Positions 61,998-64,000 of a DNA stretch of 64,000 nucleotides are shown in pieces (the first letter of the stretch is position 1; the number at the start of each line of letters is the position of its first letter). The stretch comes from Metarhizobium sp017305935 (GTDB lineage Bacteria; Pseudomonadota; Alphaproteobacteria; Rhizobiales; Rhizobiaceae), in contig NZ_JARRIR010000004.1 of the NCBI RefSeq assembly GCF_029601685.1, positions 124,001 to 188,000 of the forward strand, written 5' to 3'. Below the pieces are notes generated by a model. It saw only the letters and a list, made by a program, of their open reading frames with translations. It did no database searches and was not told the origin of the DNA. The position numbers and the translations under genes are program-made.

Positions 61998-62035
61998 GAA
62001 GACGGTCGCGGCAACGCGGCCGTCTTCTTCTTTAG
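61998..62035 (+). terminator. Rho-independent terminator after fumC
   Basis: GAAGACGGTCGC (61998-62009) pairs with GCGGCCGTCTTC (62016-62027), with one G-T wobble, and is followed by TTCTTT. It separates the fumC and fumA transcripts. Confidence 0.75.
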
Positions 62036-62101
62036 ATTCATTGCAATTTGGAATTCGACTGCGTAAACCACCGCCATCTCCCACCCTTGAAGGCTATTTC
62101 A

Positions 62102-63709
62102 ATGGCAGATGCGCTTTTTCCGCTCAGCGAAGACACCACCCCCTATCGCAAGATCAGTTCCGACCATGTCTCGGTCGACACGTTCAAGGGCCAGGACGTC
62201 CTGACCGTCGAGCCGGAGGGCATGCGCCTGCTGGCCGAAGCCGCCTTCGCCGACATCAACCATCTGCTGCGCCCCGGCCATCTCAGCCAGCTCGCCCATA
62301 TCCTCGACGACCCTGAGGCCACCGACAACGACCGCTTCGTTGCCTATGACTTGCTGAAGAACGCCAACATCGCCGCCGGCGGCGTGCTGCCGATGTGCCA
62401 GGATACCGGCACTGCGATCGTCATGGGCAAGAAAGGCCGCAACGTCTGGACCGATGGCGGCGACTACGATGCGTTGGCGCGCGGCGTGCTCGACGCTTAC
62501 GAGCGCAAGAACCTGCGCTATTCGCAGCTCGCGCCGCTGAAGATGTTCGAGGAAAAGAACACCCGCAACAACCTGCCGGCCCAGATCGACCTCTATGAGG
62601 AAGGCACCGACGCCTACAAGTTCCTGTTCATGGCCAAGGGCGGCGGCTCGGCCAACAAGACCTTCCTCTACCAGGGCACGCCCTCGCTTCTGACCCACGA
62701 CCGGATGATCGACTTCCTCAAGGAGAAGATCCTGACGCTGGGAACGGCAGCCTGTCCCCCCTACCATCTGGCGATCGTCATCGGCGGCACCTCCGCCGAG
62801 ATGACGCTGAAGACGGTGAAGCTGGCGTCCGCCCGCTATCTCGACGGCTTGCTGACACAAGGGTCGGAAAGCGGCCATGCCTTCCGCGACCTCGAAATGG
62901 AAGCCGAAATCCATAAGCTGACCCAGAATCTCGGCGTCGGCGCCCAGTTCGGCGGCAAGTATTTCTGTCATGACGTGCGCGTCATCCGCCTTCCCAGGCA
63001 TGGCGCGTCGCTCCCCATCGGCCTCGGCGTCTCCTGCTCCGCCGACCGCCAGGCGCTCGGCAAGATCACCCGCGACGGCATCTTCCTCGAACAACTCGAA
63101 ACCGATCCGTCGAAATACATGCCCGAGGTCGACGAGGCCAAGCTCTCCAGCTCGATGGTGCGCATCGACCTGAACCAGCCGATGAGCGCCATCCTCGCCG
63201 AACTTAGCCGCCATCCGGTGAAGACACGCCTGTCGCTGACCGGCACGATCATCGTCGCCCGCGACCTCGCACATGCCAAGATCCGCGAGCGCCTCGAAAA
63301 CGGTCTCGGCATGCCCGACTACATGAAGAACCATCCGGTCTATTACGCCGGCCCGGCCAAGACGCCGGCCGGTTACGCCTCCGGCTCCTTCGGGCCGACC
63401 ACGGCGGGGCGCATGGACAGCTATGTCGACCAGTTCCAGTCCTTCGGCGGCTCGATGGTGATGCTCGCCAAGGGCAACCGCTCGCGCAGCGTGCGCGACG
63501 CCTGCAAGGCGCATGGCGGATTCTACCTCGGCTCCATCGGCGGACCTGCCGCGCGTCTCGCGCAGGATTGCATCAAAAAGGTTGAGGTTCTCGAATATCC
63601 CGAACTCGGCATGGAAGCCGTGTGGAAGATCGAGGTGGTGGATTTCCCCGCCTTCATCGTCATCGACGACAAGGGCAACGACTTCTTCCAGGAATTGAAT
63701 CTGAGCTGA
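62102..63709 (+). CDS. fumA: Class I fumarate hydratase (iron-sulphur type)
   Basis: A 535-residue class I fumarase with a [4Fe-4S] cluster. Cluster ligands are expected in PMCQDTGTAIVMGKKG, in YFCHDVRVI and near GLGVSCSADRQALG; GGTSAEMTLKTVKLASA is a family segment. It ends with the beta domain (GSIGGPAARLAQDCIKKVEV). The ATG at 62102 is the natural start; an upstream ATG at 62048 adds a non-conserved leader. It lies 133 bases after fumC. Confidence 0.95.
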   Translation: MADALFPLSEDTTPYRKISSDHVSVDTFKGQDVLTVEPEGMRLLAEAAFADINHLLRPGHLSQLAHILDDPEATDNDRFVAYDLLKNANIAAGGVLPMCQDTGTAIVMGKKGRNVWTDGGDYDALARGVLDAYERKNLRYSQLAPLKMFEEKNTRNNLPAQIDLYEEGTDAYKFLFMAKGGGSANKTFLYQGTPSLLTHDRMIDFLKEKILTLGTAACPPYHLAIVIGGTSAEMTLKTVKLASARYLDGLLTQGSESGHAFRDLEMEAEIHKLTQNLGVGAQFGGKYFCHDVRVIRLPRHGASLPIGLGVSCSADRQALGKITRDGIFLEQLETDPSKYMPEVDEAKLSSSMVRIDLNQPMSAILAELSRHPVKTRLSLTGTIIVARDLAHAKIRERLENGLGMPDYMKNHPVYYAGPAKTPAGYASGSFGPTTAGRMDSYVDQFQSFGGSMVMLAKGNRSRSVRDACKAHGGFYLGSIGGPAARLAQDCIKKVEVLEYPELGMEAVWKIEVVDFPAFIVIDDKGNDFFQELNLS

Positions 63710-63932
63710 CTTCTCCGCCGGGGCGGGCAAGGCAAAATCCGCCCCGGCGTCCGGCAAGGCCCAAGTGTTTGTTTACTATTTTAGGACAAAGTAAAGTTCG
63801 ACATTTCAAAAATGCGAACTTCCCTATGAATTCTTGTCGGAAACAACTTGGGCAAATGCATTAGCAATTTCACAAGGTTTCTGCGGTAACAGATTCATTC
63901 AGGTTGTGAGCAAGCAGTTAGGAGCAGCCGAA

Positions 63933-64000
63933 ATGACGACGGCACCTGCGCTGAAAGCGCAGATCCCTGACATCGCAGGACAGATCACGTATGCGATGCG
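63933..64000 (+). CDS. Partial CDS at the right edge
   Basis: A frame beginning MTTAPALKAQIPDIAGQITY follows AGGAGC and is open to the end of the window (22 codons visible). The visible part is too short to identify the product. The 220 bases before it are AT-rich and look like a promoter region. Confidence 0.45.
   Translation, partial: MTTAPALKAQIPDIAGQITYAM

Noticed and set aside
62099..63757. Long minus-strand frame (552 codons)
   Set aside because: Antisense of fumA.

Overview
The window looks like a chromosome (or chromid) segment of a member of the Rhizobiaceae (Rhizobium, Neorhizobium or Agrobacterium type). The right-hand 38 kb carries an alphaproteobacterial housekeeping set: glnB-glnA, sdhE-mfd next to recG, glmS, glmU, msrPQ, hspQ and an IalB-family protein. 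It also carries rhizobial intergenic palindromes, including three copies of one 44-bp element and a RIME-like pair. All names come from reading motifs; no database search was possible.

Positions 1 to about 26,020 are accessory DNA. The region opens with a partial ftsI-type penicillin-binding protein gene outside the usual division cluster. It is followed by a two-gene unit of a possible RNase H-like protein and a Ser/Thr kinase, a receiver-only protein, a MerR regulator, small Cys-rich proteins and a C5-cytosine DNA methyltransferase. From 7.8 to 12.3 kb two divergent operons face each other: a TnsA-like protein with a soluble FtsH-like AAA protease, and a LigT-like 2H phosphoesterase with a PD-(D/E)XK-like protein. 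Their shared promoter region holds a nested inverted repeat. I consider this four-gene block the best candidate for an undescribed, possibly defensive, system. Next comes a PIN toxin with a divergent Phd-like antitoxin gene interrupted by a stop codon, and a protein built from two copies of one domain.

From about 14.4 to 21.3 kb lies a Tn7-like transposition operon: a strongly structured leader, three small ORFs, then tnsA, tnsB (DDE transposase), tnsC (AAA ATPase) and tniQ (target selector), closely spaced or overlapping. Behind it are a winged-helix/nucleotidyltransferase protein, a gene-poor stretch with three copies of TTGGGACA (candidate transposase sites), a KAP-type NTPase lacking its Walker B half, a second and apparently intact PIN/antitoxin pair, and a second methyltransferase gene that stops just after motif I. 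Two Rho-independent terminators then mark the change to core genome.

From 26.3 to 64 kb the genes are ordinary: LysR/PhyH, rarA, a Do-family protease, ilvD, msrPQ, NAD(P)HX repair, nitrogen assimilation (glnB with a plausible sigma-54 promoter, glnA), a TAXI binding protein, a coiled-coil membrane protein, hspQ, ialB, a peptide-binding protein, a DsbA/FrnE-type protein, an EamA transporter, OsmC, mfd/sdhE/recG, cell-wall precursor genes glmS and glmU, an L,D-transpeptidase, and class II and class I fumarases side by side.
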